Below are positions 20,246-33,245 of a DNA stretch of 64,000 nucleotides, piece after piece. The translations under genes and the position numbers were made by a program. Each line of letters opens with the position of its first letter. Position 1 is the first letter of the stretch. The notes under the pieces were generated by a model that was not told the DNA's origin, did no database searches, and worked only from the letters and a program-made list of their open reading frames with translations. The stretch lies in NCBI GenBank assembly GCA_009760855.2, contig WPIO01000105.1, positions 1,188,501 through 1,252,500 of the forward strand, given 5' to 3'. This DNA is from Cristatella mucedo (Eukaryota; Bryozoa; Phylactolaemata; Cristatellidae).

Positions 20246-21685
20246 GAGCGTCCAGCCTGGTGGTGGTGGTGCTGAAGCCATGTTGTGTGAGCCTGTTGCT
20301 TCTCGGCCACTAATGTATGCCCCACCTGCATCAGGTGGTTGAGCAATTGACTCAGTGCAGCCTTTGATGTAAGCAGGTGGCCCACCACAGTGGCTCACCA
20401 CAGATGCACTCCCTTATCTGTGGTGAGCCAGCCCCTAGCTCGTATGTGTACCTGCTGGGGAAATACAGAAACTCCAATAGAGCTGCTGCAGCCGGAGACA
20501 CAGTAACGTAACGGCCACAGCTTAGTAAGTGACAAGCTTAGACGTGAATCGAAAGTTTTTCCTTAGCAACACGAGACCATTGAAAATGGGCTGCATTAAA
20601 ATCCGTTTTTCCCCAGGCAAGAACTCATGTGCCCACGGACCGCCTCAGCTACAGCTCCCGCACTCCATAAAAAACAGCTCGGCTTTTCATGTTTCTGTTT
20701 TTTTCAGGTTTTTCAGTCATCCTCTGCCGTGGGTGAACGCAATCAATTTTCCAATTGGCGACAATATTGCGCTGCATATGATGTGACTTTCGAAGAATGC
20801 CATAATGTCAGCGTAAGCGAATACGACGACTTATGTACCATTGGAGGAATCCAGTGCGCCGTGACAAATGTTGAAGTGCTATCACTCAAAGCTGCTTCGC
20901 ATTTATAGTTGAGGCTAGGATCTTTCAGCTTGCATGCAAATCTCCTACGAACTGCTGTCCTCTGATTTCCCGTATTTCAACTGCAGCGCTTGCCTTCAAG
21001 TCCTCAAAAGAAGGGAGGGGCAGCAATAAGCGCCGAGCGCTCGAGTACGCTAAGATCGCGCGGTACGACCGCGCTAGAGTACGAGTGCATGGTTGATCGG
21101 TGCAGGTTCTCATCTGGGTGTGAGAATGGCGTTGCCCGGAGATTTTTTTTATCGAGTATCGTCATTGCAGACTTCAATGAGATTGACGAGAAAAGTAACT
21201 AAAGGTCAAGGGTACCGCAGGCAGCCGCTGGACTGGCTGCCGGCCGGCCCTGACGGCTCAAGATGGTTTTTCGGTCGCGTTGCCTCGAGGTGAGCTAGAG
21301 GTCAGCCGCCGTCACCTAGCAGGTGCTCATGAGATTAATATTGGGCCCGGTAGAAGGAGCACAAACGTTTCTCAGTTGCATCAACATTTCAGCGTACGGT
21401 ACAGAAAAAGTCAGTACATCAAAGATGCGATGCCGCCGCCGCGCGCTCGCGGTAGAGGGTCGCTCAGGCGACTCGCGAGACTCGCAAGAGATCGCGCGAT
21501 CTACGCGCTGGGCAGCCTGCTGCTCGCTGTAATACTCGCACGAAGCTTCGGCGCTTCGGCGACTGCTCAGGGCGCGCACTTCGCGCCGGTGGCTGCAGCG
21601 GCTGCTGGCGCTTCCGCTTCGCTAAGCGGCGTCGTCTGCTCGCTCGGCGTCCGCTCGCTCGGCGTCGCTCCACGGAAATTCCGCA
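20246..21685. other. Host sequence with a CpG-rich part at about 21.0-21.7 kb, no gene identified
   Basis: Frames on both strands are open here because of GC content, but none shows a recognisable domain. The CpG density rises at 21400-21680. A regulatory island is possible; nothing firmer is visible. Confidence 0.3.
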
Positions 21686-21780
21686 GTAATGTAATGTAAT
21701 GTACCTCCGTCTGTAACTCCACAAAGTCATAAAGACCAGGTCCTGTGACCTGCAGATCAGAGGCTTCAGTTGCAGATCGT
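21686..21780 (-). mobile_element. 3' tail fragment of LINE family 2
   Basis: The TGTAA-repeat tail and the adjoining CCGTCTGTAACTCCACAAAG segment match the 3' ends at about 24848 and 50130. Confidence 0.65.
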
Positions 21781-22243
21781 CCTTAAGCGCACACATAGTT
21801 TACGAAACTAAATACATGTGAGCGCTAGCTGCTACATGATTATGATGAGTCTGTCTCAAGTTTCCCGACGTAAGAGTGTAATGCAAGAAATTCTTTCACG
21901 CTCTCGCGTGTCCAGTATTGCCGATAGTGCTGCTTTTCAGGGTATTAATCGCTGCATCGCTTTAACAGGTTGACATGTTAGGAAAGTCAGGTGTGTACAC
22001 ACTGAACGCCTTCAACCGCTAACTAAAAAAGTGAGGTTGTTGGGACATGAAACCAGCGTGACCGTGGTATCTTTATCGAAGCATGCCAATTTTTTTTCAC
22101 TTTTATGAGGCCAAAAGTAAGCAGACTTGACAGAGAAGCTGGAGTGATTATTCCGAAAAGTTTCCTTGTTTCCCTTGCCTCTGCGATAGTTGGGAAACGA
22201 CGGCTCGCTATAGCATCAGGGACTGACAAGAAACGATTGAGGT

Positions 22244-22424
<181 letters not shown>

Positions 22425-22959
22425 GAACAACATTAAGCGGTAGCCCTTGGTTGAACCTTGAAAGGTGCTGATACCTGTATATACCTCTACATATGCTGAT
22501 ATCACATGTACATATCAAATTAGGCCTCATCCAGTAATTTCTACCCGCTCTAGACAGTAAGACAGCATGTTTCAGGTGTCTCCAGGATGTCTTTCAACGG
22601 CTTTCCTGAGGCTAGGGTTAAGGCTGGTCTCATCGTCTGACTACACATAAAGTAGATCATGGAGTATGACGAATTCACCGAGAAGCTAAATAGCACGGGG
22701 AAGCGTCTCGGAATGGTTTCGCTGCTGCTGTTCACTGCCTTCGGGCCTTTCTCAAAGGTTAAAGGTTAAAACCATGAGCAGCCTATTTATTGAGCGGCTA
22801 GCTCAGTATCTCATAAAGAACTGTGTCTAAATGGGATTCGTAAGCTCCCTCAAAGTACACATCCTTGATGCTCGTCTTGACCAAATTCAAGGAGAGCACG
22901 GGAGCTTCCGCAAAGCAGCGAGGCGAGCACGTTCACCAGGCTAGAATAGATATTGAACT

Positions 22960-23440
22960 TAGAAGCGTGGTAGGTATGACGATAACTGAATAGCTTTGAC
23001 AGGTAGGCTAGAGCAAGTGAGTGAATGGTCCGGAAAGTGAGGGCAAAAATATTTAAGTAGATATGGCGCTTGATGGAGAGCCGCTGATGGTCGGCGAGAA
23101 GGCTGCAACGTACCAACTGACTGGTGCTGGCGACAGACAAGCCAAGCTGCTGCTGAGTTTTCCACCCACTGTAAGCGCCTGATTGCACACCCCGGAAGGC
23201 CTGCCAGTAATGAGTTACAGTAGTCAAGACGGCATTTCTCAAATATGTTTATCAACGTGGATGTCACGATGCTCCATCTAAGCTGACTTGAATTTTTACG
23301 TTATTCCGTAGCTGAAAGTAGGCAGGCGTGACTGTTGAGCCAATGTGGGCGTCTAGTGATGGTGACTTTGAGCAACACATCACATAAGATGGCGCATGAG
23401 ATGTACTGGCAGAGCCAGCATTAAGGGACAGGTTTTCCAA
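22960..23440 (-). mobile_element. Decayed LINE family 1 fragment
   Basis: Frame pieces with LDYCNSLLAGLPGCAIRRLQ-like sequence match the region after the reverse transcriptase core of the LINE at 16.7 kb. Stops and shifts are frequent. Confidence 0.7.
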
Positions 23441-23761
23441 TATCAGAATAGTACTAGTTTGAGCTTGCTACTTGCTTTTCGGTCGAGTGGCACATTCCCT
23501 GCAGAAAGCAGCCCGCCCAAAGCGTCCATGCAGCAATACGCCACGTCTCGAGTACTTTCGTGCACTTTCCTGGCAAATACAGGAAATTTCCTAGTGGCTG
23601 AATGACAAGCAAGACGCCTTATCGCACCCCCAGCTCTGCATTTTACAAGCTTCGAAAGGTGCCGGGCGTTTGAGGTCGCCCAGGGCTCTCGTGACCAATG
23701 TAAAGACTCAAAATAAGCTTCTTCCACCGCACCGACCGCCATCGCTGAGCGAGTTCTTCAA

Positions 23762-24840
23762 ATGCACAGCCGTCTGGTATTTTCTTCGTCCCCAGCCGCG
23801 ATTATAATTGCACCAGTTTCTCAGGTACGTTCAAAAGGATCGACAGATGGGCGAGCATTTGAGCTACGCGTGATTAATCCGCCAGAGATCCAGGCACGTG
23901 ACCGGTACGAAAGGAAAGTTTCCTTAGCCGCCCTCAAACGAGTTTCGAGTGAAATCCTTATCAAGCTTAGGGGCGAACAGAGGAATTTTTTTCTATTACC
24001 TGCAATAAATCACGCGATCAAAGAAAAAGGGCGGCTGTTTGTAGCCTTCGTCGAAATGAATACTCACATTTCACTCGGTGGTCACATCAGTGCAAGGAAC
24101 AGAGTATATTATGAACCAAGAACGGATCAAGAAAGGAAACCGGGCGTACCACATATAATAAAGGGTGCCTGTCGTTATTGGCCCAGGGGGTGGTGTGCTT
24201 GCAAGTCGCGACTCAGGTGGGGAATTCGTGTCATTCACATTGCAACATTTTGTAGTCCTCTGCAAACGGGGTGACAGCCACCAAGGCTCTTCAGCTTCTA
24301 TATTAATTAGGCTGATCTTGATCGGCTAACCCTTATTGTACGTTACTCACCCGATAGCAGTTGGCCATGACAACTACGCTCCGAAACATCCTACTGATAT
24401 TATAGGACTTTAGACGTTACACTGCAGCGCTAGTGATTTCGCGGCGGCGGAATGAGAGGTGCTCGAGGACACAGTCAATCGAGTGCAGCCGAGAGCCACT
24501 CCAGCAGAGCTGAATAGAGATGAATATCCAAGGTGGTGTGCACGAAAAGGTCGTTGTAAATTCTCAACGGTGCAGACTTTTTGCAGGGAACTTCCATAAA
24601 TTGCGAGTGGACTTTGCTTGCTAGCTTTGGCATTTTAAACTGCCAGTCTGACTGGCCGCTCGAACGTTTTTTTTCGGGCTTCTGTGACAGTAAAAACGAC
24701 CAGATGGGAGAAACTGCACGGGAGAAAAGCTCAAGCTTTTCAGACGTACTTCTTCATTGGTGCAGTACGGAAGCTGCATTTCTGAAAGATGCAAGGACAA
24801 AATGCGAGGTTCATGTTTACTGCGTCAGCTTTGCTGAGAA
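23762..24840. other. No gene identified; one unassigned open frame
   Basis: A plus-strand frame of 170 codons (23762-24274) starts inside the duplicated unique segment and has no recognisable domain. The rest to 24840 shows nothing. Confidence 0.25.
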
Positions 24841-24842
24841 GG

Positions 24843-25445
24843 ACATGTAATGTATCTCCGTCTGTAACTCAACAAAGTCATAAAGACCATGTGTGTGTTA
24901 CGCAGGAGAGTTTTCTATAGCCTACTCACAGCCTAAGCGGCTTTCGGTACGCATTCGGTAGCCAACAGACTTCGTCTCACGCAACAAAGAGAAAGTGGGA
25001 AGCATGGCAGAGTCAGGAGAGCAGTTGAGGTAGTGAGTAGCATAGAAGTAACAGCTCAGGACCGTTGAAAAGGATGAGCCATAGTCGGCAGTAGGAGAGT
25101 AGTTGTCGTTGCGTATGAATTGTGGAAGCGAGTTCCACAGTCTAGGACCTGCAGAGCTAAAGCTTCGGTCGCCAACGGTCTGTAAGCGAAGGAATTGGAC
25201 AGCTAATTTATTGTCCACACAGGACCTGAGGGCGCGAACAGGCTGAAACTGATGCAGCAGTTCAGCTAGGTACGAAGGAGCCAAGCCGTGGCGGGCCTTG
25301 TGGATCAGCGTAAGAACTTTGCTCTGTATCCGTTGCTCAACCGGCAACCACCCTAGCTCTTTCAGCAAAGGAGACACGTGCTCAAACCGCAGGGGCTTGT
25401 AGACTAGCCTTGCAGCCATATTCATAGTCCACTGCAGTGGCCTAT
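24843..25445 (-). mobile_element. LINE family 2, 3' end with C-terminal coding part
   Basis: A minus-strand frame of 175 codons (24922-25449) has the post-RT domain of CR1/L2-type elements: HVSPLLKELGWLPVEQRI, GLAPSYLAELL and RLWNSLPQFIRND. It differs from family 1 and is followed by the GTCTTTATGACTTTGTTGAG and TGTAA-type 3' end. A close relative lies at 50090-51900. Confidence 0.85.
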
Positions 25446-25649
25446 GCATGTCAAATTTAAGTATTTAATGACGAGAGAGTCCTCAATTGAGAACTCGATT
25501 TGTCTGTTAAAACAGTGTATTCTTAGGGGAGTCGTGAGATTGGTCTTCACATTTGAGCTTTAATCTCTTGAAATGTAAGGCTGTGATCGAAAATGGAAGA
25601 CAGTACGCGACCTCTGAATGCACACGTCAGTGACGACGATGTAATATCA

Positions 25650-26161
25650 TTGACTTCAAGGTTTTGTCGCTCACTTTTAGGTCCCTTCATTCTATGGCTC
25701 CAGCCTATCTCTCCGACATACTCCCCCATCAGGCCAAGCATCGTACCACCTGCTTTTCGGAATCCAACAGTCTACAAATACCTCGTACAAACCTCAAATC
25801 CTTTGGAAACCGTGCATTTAGTTCGTATGCTCCCAAAGCCTGGAACTCCCTCCCGACCTGCGTCAGAATATCCCCTGACCTGACCACATTTAAAAAGAAC
25901 TTAAAAACACACCTATTTGGAACAGCATTTAGTGGGTCCCTGCGATTCGTCCTTCACGTGCTTATGCGTGCTGACACTTTGCATGCTGCCACTAACCACA
26001 TTTGCATGCTGAGCCTGTGCATGTCACCCCTAACCATATTATTCATTTTGTTTGTTTTTCAAGCATGATTTTACTTACCATTCAATTGCATTTTCCTTTG
26101 CAGCAAATGTGCCAAAGCGCCTAGAAAGAGATTAAGTTCTCTGAGGGCGCTTTATCAAGTA

Positions 26162-26201
<40 letters not shown>
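25650..26201 (+). mobile_element. LINE family 1, 3' end with complete tail
   Basis: This contains the last 134 codons of ORF2 (FRSLHSMAPAYLSDILPH, AFSSYAPKAWNSLPT), the 3' UTR, the stem-loop AAAGCGCC...GGGCGCTTT at 26114-26152 and an ATT tail of about 40 bases. It is 5'-truncated. It is the cleanest example of the family's 3' end here. Confidence 0.95.
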
Positions 26202-26202
<1 letters not shown>

Positions 26203-27055
26203 CGTAAGAATGGAAATATGATGCCAGACATTTAGTGACGCCTCACAAGTAAGCTAATGACAAAATAGGTAGCGCATGAGGAAAGCTTTCTTAAAAAAAG
26301 CTGAGAATAAACGGATCTTCCACGATAGACTTGGCACAGTTAGCTGAATATGTGCTGAAGAAGTGAGCTACAGGCGCTTAGTTAAATAAATCTGAAAATT
26401 TTTTTCCATTCAGGCCATAATAACTAAAATATTAGCTTTTCAAGAGGAGTATATGATCTCTTAGTTTGCATGCGCTGCCTATGAAAACATTCTTTAAGAC
26501 GAGTGAAGCTTTTCTTAAAAATGTCTCATCATGTAATAGCCGGCATCGTGACGCCAGACACAACTCGGGGACAGGAATTTCAATCGTTGCACAATCTCTC
26601 AAAGAACAGACGATTGAGGTTAAGCTCTCGAGACTTAGCCCGCGACCTTGAACTTCACTGAACCAGTTCACGGGTTGGAATGTTGAAGCAGGCGATTCTT
26701 TATTCACCCATATTATACACTTTACTTTAAAATTATAATATATATATTATATAAATATTATAATTAATAATTTTTATATATAAATTATATATATTATATA
26801 TATATATATATATATAATATATAATAATTTTTATATATAAATATTATACTTTATACACGACGGGCGATAGGCGCGCAAAAGCTTTTCCGTAGTTATGTGT
26901 AAATTATGCTATTGGATCATGTTGCCTCTAACTGTTTTAAACTCAGATGGAATTTATGAAAACCTTTCCTATACCGCTTACGCTCGCTGGAAAAATTAAT
27001 ATTCATTCAGATTGTTTTGAAGCACTGTTAAACTGTTTGAGTTGAAAAAGCGGGT
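26202..27055. other. No gene; AT-rich tract at 26735-26860
   Basis: Unassigned sequence with a TATA/AATT-rich, self-complementary stretch. No coding region recognised. Confidence 0.4.
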
Positions 27056-27059
27056 GGTG

Positions 27060-27210
27060 CCGCTCTGGTTTGGCGCAGCGGTTAAGGTGCTCGCCCCGAC
27101 CAAGGTCCGGCTGAAGCCGTGGGCTCGAGCCCCGTAGCACCTATGTGAAGCGCCTGAAAATAGAGTTTAAGTTCTCTAAAGGCGCTATAGAAATGAATTA
27201 TATTTTTTAT
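27060..27210 (+). mobile_element. Second SINE type: tRNA-like head with LINE-type 3' stem-loop
   Basis: A tRNA-like head (GGTTTGGCGCAGCGGTTAAG A-box region; GGGCTCGAGCCCC B-box-like region) is joined to a body containing AGCGCCTGAAAATAGAG and GTTCTCTAAAGGCGCT. The latter matches the terminal hairpin of LINE family 1. This suggests a SINE mobilised by that LINE. Confidence 0.7.
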
Positions 27211-28020
27211 ACTTTTACATGGCTTACCCTTTTTTGGGAGTAGCTCTGATTGGTACTTTGAAGCAAGAGAACGACTGGACGTGAGATTCAGCGAAAAGAT
27301 GTATCCGAGTTCCTGGGGTCAAAGGCTATTTCCCGCCAAACCCCGCCATACTTCGGCCACGCTGCCGCTCGCCATGCCGCCGAGCTAGGGTAAGACGAGC
27401 GGCCGTCCGGTTAAACCTCTATATTAACGCATGCGCCAACAACAACAGAGCAACTAAACAAGTCTACAGGGAGCGTCCTATACACAGTACACTACGGGGG
27501 CGCAAGACGACGCAGCAAGCGCGAACAAACGTGTCAGTTGGGGTCTGTCGGCTTCTGCAGTCCTGTCGTTGTACCGACTCCGAATCCAACAGTACGAGCG
27601 TACGCCGTCCAAAACCCGGCTGGCTGAGTAACTGCTGGCTAGTCCGAGTCGACAACTACCACAGTCGTAAGCTTCCACCGAAAGACGCCAACACACGGTG
27701 GGGGGGTCACGAACACGCTACACGGGGAAAGCGGAATAAAAACAAGCCAACAGCGAGCGAGCTATCCAGCTTTGCTCGGGCCTTGGGTACTCGTTCCCTT
27801 GCGTGCGTGGCAGCATCGCCGGAGCACGCCTGCACGAATCCAGGTGCATAACTCGGCGAGACCGGGAGCCTCCAACACCACGACTTACTTGGCCAACTTC
27901 CCGTACCCAAGAGCCCCGGTGACTTAACGTCACCGCATACATCCGGCCGTGCCGTAGGGTCCGATCCCGGCCTAGCCGGTGACCCTAACCCTCACTATAG
28001 CCGTCCGGTCCCAGCCAACT
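27211..28020. other. Moderately GC-rich host sequence, no gene identified
   Basis: Overlapping frames on both strands at 27460-27940 lack recognisable domains. A first exon or CpG island cannot be excluded. Confidence 0.25.
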
Positions 28021-28024
28021 GAAC

Positions 28025-29200
28025 CCAGCCTGGGTACAAAGACTTATGAGTCGTTCCAGTGCTTGATTGGGGAGCCACTGCAGATCAGCGAGAAATGTCG
28101 CACTGTGACAACTACGGTGCTTATCGTAGAATGGCGTGTCTGCTGAGTTGTGTACTATCTGTACGCGCCTTGTTGCATTGGTCAAAAGACTTGTCGGTGT
28201 TGAGTTACAGAAGTCGAGACGAAATGTCGCAACTGCATGGGCCAAAATGCTTAGACACTGTTTCTCTGTGAAAGTAGGCCCAACTTTTCACAAGTTACGC
28301 GCAGCTGAAAGTAGGCAGACTGCAATAATGAGCTAATTTGGTCGTGCGGTGACGGATCACTTCGAAACAGGAGACGCAGATGTCGCGCAGATGCTACAGG
28401 AAAACAGCTGGCAGAGACTACATTGAAGGCTAGGCTTTCCAGTTTCTCGGTCAAGTTAAATTTTTCCCTTAACTAGTAAGTTAGTAGACTTGATTTAATT
28501 GCGTAGAGTTTCGTAATAATTCAAGTGTGAATGCTTGTATTACATGCAGCAAGGGAATTGAGGAAGTTTTTATGCTGGAAGGGATCATTGGCACAGCAAT
28601 GAGTCACATGCAAAGACACTAAAGCCTTGATTGTGCACCTTAGCGATTAGGTTGGAATAAGGGAGAGTAAATTGTGAAAGCTAGTGAATCGCGCATGGAG
28701 CCGTGGGGTATCTCGTACTTAATTTGGCTCCTCTAATGGTTTTCACCAGATAACAGCAATACTCTGGATGCTGTCCCTGGGATTGGACCTAAAATACTGC
28801 AGTGCGGTACCAGTAATGCTCCGCCGAGATGAGAGGCACTAAAAGAGAACTAGCGGGATAGTATTTTCATACGCTACCGAAAGATCAAGCAAAACAGCCA
28901 GAAAGACTTCAAACAAGTCTGCATTTTTGAGGTCATTATACATCCGAAGCAATGATGACTCTTTGGAAAACCCAGTTAAAAACCTGACTAGAATTACTCG
29001 CAAGGTTGGATGCTTCGATTCAAGAATTTCGTGCGTCTGCCACTCACTATTCGCCCCCCCCCCTGGGTAAGAATGGTATTGGGTAATGCTCTTGGGTAAG
29101 AATGGTATTACGTAGGTCAAATGGAAGTTGCTTAGGTTCTCCTGGTCTAGTATCCTGCTTTCTTAATAAATGGCCCACCAACAGCTTTTTTAAGGTGCCG
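28025..29200 (-). mobile_element. Decayed LINE family 1, reverse transcriptase region
   Basis: Reading on the minus strand, pieces such as LDFCNS, ESSLLRMYNDL and LLDLSVAYEN align with the RT of the copy at 17 kb but with many stops and shifts. It is older than the copy in the polymerase gene. Confidence 0.7.
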
Positions 29201-29329
29201 GGAAAATACCCAAGTCTAAGAAAATATTAGTTATGTTGACTTTGCATGACAGCAGCAGATCGAAGTGTTCCACTTCGAGAAAAGCTGAGATAGGGTCTAG
29301 AGAGCTAGCAATCTTCTTAGGGAGGCATA

Positions 29330-29520
29330 TTGGTGAGACGTTATGGCACACTGGGTAAGGCTGTTGCTTTTCACGACCGCGGTCCCACCGTTGTGGGTTC
29401 GAATCCTGCGGTGGGTTATTCTTTATCACCATTGCAAGCGGTGGTGAATGACGTGAAGGCTCTTCTGTCGCTATACAAAAAGAGGCTGTTGAATTATCTA
29501 GTATTTTACGAACTTCAAGA
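29330..29520 (+). mobile_element. tRNA-derived SINE
   Basis: The B box GGTTCGAATCC lies at about 29396, followed by the same body as the copy in the viral capsid gene, ending near GGCTGTTGAATTATCTAGTA. Confidence 0.85.
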
Positions 29521-30330
29521 ATTGGTCGCAACTGGTAGGATTGAATGCAGACGTTGAGGTGCAGTCAGAAATTGAGGGATAAAAACCCTGTGGGGGGACG
29601 CTACTGAGGATGGGTAGTGGAATAGGGATTTTTCTACATCACAAATCTATTTTGCTAGTAGCATCAATGAGCAGCAATGAGTGCCTGGCAGCATCAAGAA
29701 AATGGCTGCTAGGTCATTCGAGAATTCAAAATGGTTTCAGAAAGTTTTGTCGTTTCCGTTGCCGATGGGATAGTCGGAAAAACAACGCCCCCTATCAAAA
29801 TAGGGACTGACCGCATACGAGTGAAGTCTCTATAGGAAGAACACAATCAAGTGTAGTGTAGTTGCTGGTTAGAACTATGAATGGTACTGATGCCAACAGT
29901 GGCTATTAAGTAAGTGATCGTCAAGTAATTTCTCCCCCGCTCTAGAAAATAAGTCAGCAGGCTTCAAGTATCTTCCGGATGTTTTTACAGCTTTCCCGAG
30001 GTGAGATTTTAAAGCCTGTCTCATCATCTGACCACATATAAAGTAGATCATTGATTATGACGACTGCACAAAAGAGTTGAACAGCACGGTCAAAGTGGCT
30101 CGGAATATTTGCCGTTGCTCATGGCTTTTCGGGCAATTTCACAAGCTAAAACTATGAGCAGCTAGATCAGTATTTCATGAAGAACTACGTCTAAATGGAA
30201 TGCGTAAACTCCCTCAAAATACCTTTCCTTGAGGCTCGTCTGGACATATTCAAGGTGACCATGGGAGCTAACTCAGTGCATCAAGGCGAGCACGTTCACC
30301 AGGCTATACTAGACCTTGAACTTCGTTACT

Positions 30331-31630
30331 AATGACAGTGTCAAAAGAACATGGTATATGAATAATTTTGGAGGCTTCTTCGAGAAAGCTATTTGCTGTA
30401 TACTCTCGAATCGAGAACATGCAGTTATTTCCAAACACTTTGGGTGGTCATTTGTGTAAGACCTTAGCATAAATAATGGTAATTTCGATTCAATTGTTAT
30501 TCTGTGCTAAATTTGAACAGCATGACTGTAAATTTTCGCTGTTCTCATTTAAAATTGCTAATTTCAAGTTAATAACCACCTTTGCCACAAAGCAAATCTC
30601 ACAGTGAAGATCTGCCATGATATTTTCTTCTTAGGCAATTACGCAATTAAGAAAGTGCACATTTCACCCACGGACAAAAAAAACAAGTACGATGCAAGCG
30701 ACCAAAAGTCGACTGATTTCTGAATTTTAAAATCTGCATTATAATCTCGTACGGAAAAGATGTGCTCTCGTTGCTGCAATCTTTTATAACGTGGTTAAAA
30801 AACGATACCAAGTCGCAGTCACGATACCCCTGCACCCAATAGCTGTGGCACACAGCAAAGACGAATTTAGCCGCCCCTCCACGCATAGTGTGGCAGGGAC
30901 CTAGGCCCCAACCCTATTCCTATGCACCCTTTGACCGTCATCAAAGATGAAACTGAGTCTTAATTTAATTTTATGAGCAACCACCGAGTTGGTCTTGGAT
31001 AAAAAAAAACTCTTTTTGAGCTATAGTTTTCCCTTAATTGTGGCGCTCGCCCAAGTCTGCATGAAAATCTTTCGGGTCTTGCCTTACATAAAATGTTGCA
31101 GGACTTGGCCTGCCAGGACGACAATCCCGGCTCTACCACTGCCTAAAAGTCCTATGTTCAATAATGCTAATCTCAACTAACCATTCAAGTTTCAAGCTTG
31201 CTACGTGAAAATGCACCATTTCCCGATAGCTCCGTTGATCAGAGAAATCCAAAAACCGGAAGCCGGAAACCAGAGCCGGCGAATTGGCAACAAACAGACT
31301 GTCATTCAGTCACAGGCGACGCAATGTTTGAAGTTGCCAGCCAGTTTCTTCGGCTCTTACGGTTGCTCTTCCGCGTTACAGTTCTCACACACACTCACCT
31401 GCTGGTCTACTCACACCTGCTGCCATCCGCTACGGCGGAGCTGCATACCCACCGCATGGCTCCCAGAGCATGTGCAAAACCTGCATATGTCATACCTGCA
31501 TGTGCCCGAGACGCGAGCATGTGCCTCGCGAAACCCTGTTAAACGCTTAGCGATTCCCAGGGAGCACCTCAGGTGGCTTTTGTACTGCCAGTTTGCCTGA
31601 GTGCCATCATCAGCTGAGCCTCCAAGGTCA
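30331..31630. other. No gene identified
   Basis: Short overlapping frames at 31200-31600 have no recognisable features. Confidence 0.3.
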
Positions 31631-31633
31631 CTT

Positions 31634-31636
<3 letters not shown>

Positions 31637-31676
<40 letters not shown>

Positions 31677-31697
31677 GAGGGAGAGTGAGAGAGAGAG

Positions 31698-31765
<68 letters not shown>

Positions 31766-31796
31766 CGAGAAAGAAAGAGAGAGAGAGAGAGAGAGT
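31637..31796. repeat. Imperfect (GA)n microsatellite
   Basis: About 160 bases of GA with scattered GAAA and GTGA units. Confidence 0.95.
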
Positions 31797-32764
31797 TACT
31801 GGGCTGTTTCTAAAGCTGCCATCGCTGGCCGTTGTCTGGTCAAACCTCCGCTGGGCACGTCTGCCTCGGCCTGCTAGCAAGGGCTAGTCCGTCATCTGCA
31901 ATCGTTGGCATTTACCGTTAAATTGTCCCATATAGTTCTACAATAGGCTACTTGCTAGGCGTCTTGCTAGCTAAGCAGGATTATGAAGGCCGAAATACTG
32001 TTCACTGCTCCTGAATTATAATGATCAGGAGTTAGTTCTACCATTGTCGATAATGACGTCGTATAAATATCCAAGTTTGTTAATGAGCAGTGAGTTGAAC
32101 TCTAGGCGTTAGTTCGGGCGGCTTCGGTTGGTTCCGTTAATACTCATTGTAGTCCAGTAGTGGTCTAGGGGCTGTTCAAGAGTTGCTGTACGCTGTGCTT
32201 CGTGCAGAATTTGAGTGACCTTCGAAGTGGCTGTCGAAAAGACATTTCCACGCTAGTGAAAATCCAGGCTTGTTGTCGTACGGTATGAGCATTTACCGTA
32301 GCTGCCATGTTTCACTACCGTGTGTATACCTGCGTGTATCGGGGCTGCAAGTGTTAGCCGCTAGCCGTGCTCCAAGGCTCACGGCTTCCCCGATATTCGT
32401 CGCGCGTCGTGAAGGACTAGCTCCGATGCAAGGGCTTTGTTTGTGACCAAGAACATTAGTACAGCTGGTGCTATACGGCTTTCGCGACGTTCGGTATCAG
32501 GAATGACAGCTGCACCTGCTCCATTAATAAAAAAAATGGTGCAATTGAATGTTTCTGCCTTAAGCTGGTCGGTCGATCTCGAGCTTACTAAAAAAGAAAC
32601 AAATCTAATTGAATTCTGTAAAGAACCCCAAGAGAACTTAATATCTATCCAAGTGCTTCATATATGCCACAGGGCTCGCGCCATTGACCTCAGTCATCAT
32701 ATGCACTCACGTTGACTTCGATCGTCAACAGAAAGCACCTTTAAACATGGGACAAACGAGGCTA
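31797..32764. other. No gene identified
   Basis: Unassigned host sequence; a 92-codon frame at 32437-32715 has no recognisable domain. Confidence 0.3.
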
Positions 32765-32808
32765 AAATAAAAGCGCCCTCGGAGAACTTAATTCTCTCTC
32801 TCCCTCTC

Positions 32809-32870
<62 letters not shown>

Positions 32871-33245
32871 GGGACTTTTCATATGCTTTAAAGAAAACAT
32901 GCCATCATAGCTAGTGACAACATCCACAGTGTCAGCACGCATACGCACACAAAGGGCTCTTTGTATGGTCCGTGCGACTGCAATGAGTTACATGGGGGTT
33001 TGAACTTCTATTTAAAGTCCTGAAATAAGAAGGTGCCAAGACTTCAGTCTGGATTGAGGTCAGGGGTTTGGAAGCATGCGAACTAACGGCAAGGTCTCCG
33101 AAGGATAAGATGGTGATTCGAGGTGCAGCAAACCGACTTTAGTTAGAAGAGCTGGTGGTACGACGCCAAATCTTATAATTGATTCGATCTGCTAGGTAGG
33201 CTGAAGAAAGAGAATGAACCTACCTGGAAGTGAGGGAAACAATCT
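32765..33245 (-). mobile_element. LINE family 1 3' end with a (TC)n expansion in its tail hairpin
   Basis: The element end AAGCGCCCTCGGAGAACTTA is followed by about 78 bases of CT repeat (32793-32870) and then by AGGGACTTTTCATATGCTTTA, the other half of the terminal stem-loop region. The 3' UTR repeat GTGTCAGCACGCATACGCAC follows at about 32929. Confidence 0.8.

Noticed and set aside
21280-21699. Possible membrane protein frame
   Set aside because: The opposite strand is equally open, CpG bias explains it, and no homology is recognisable.
27975-27995. Telomere-like CCCTAACCCT
   Set aside because: It is a single occurrence, not an array.
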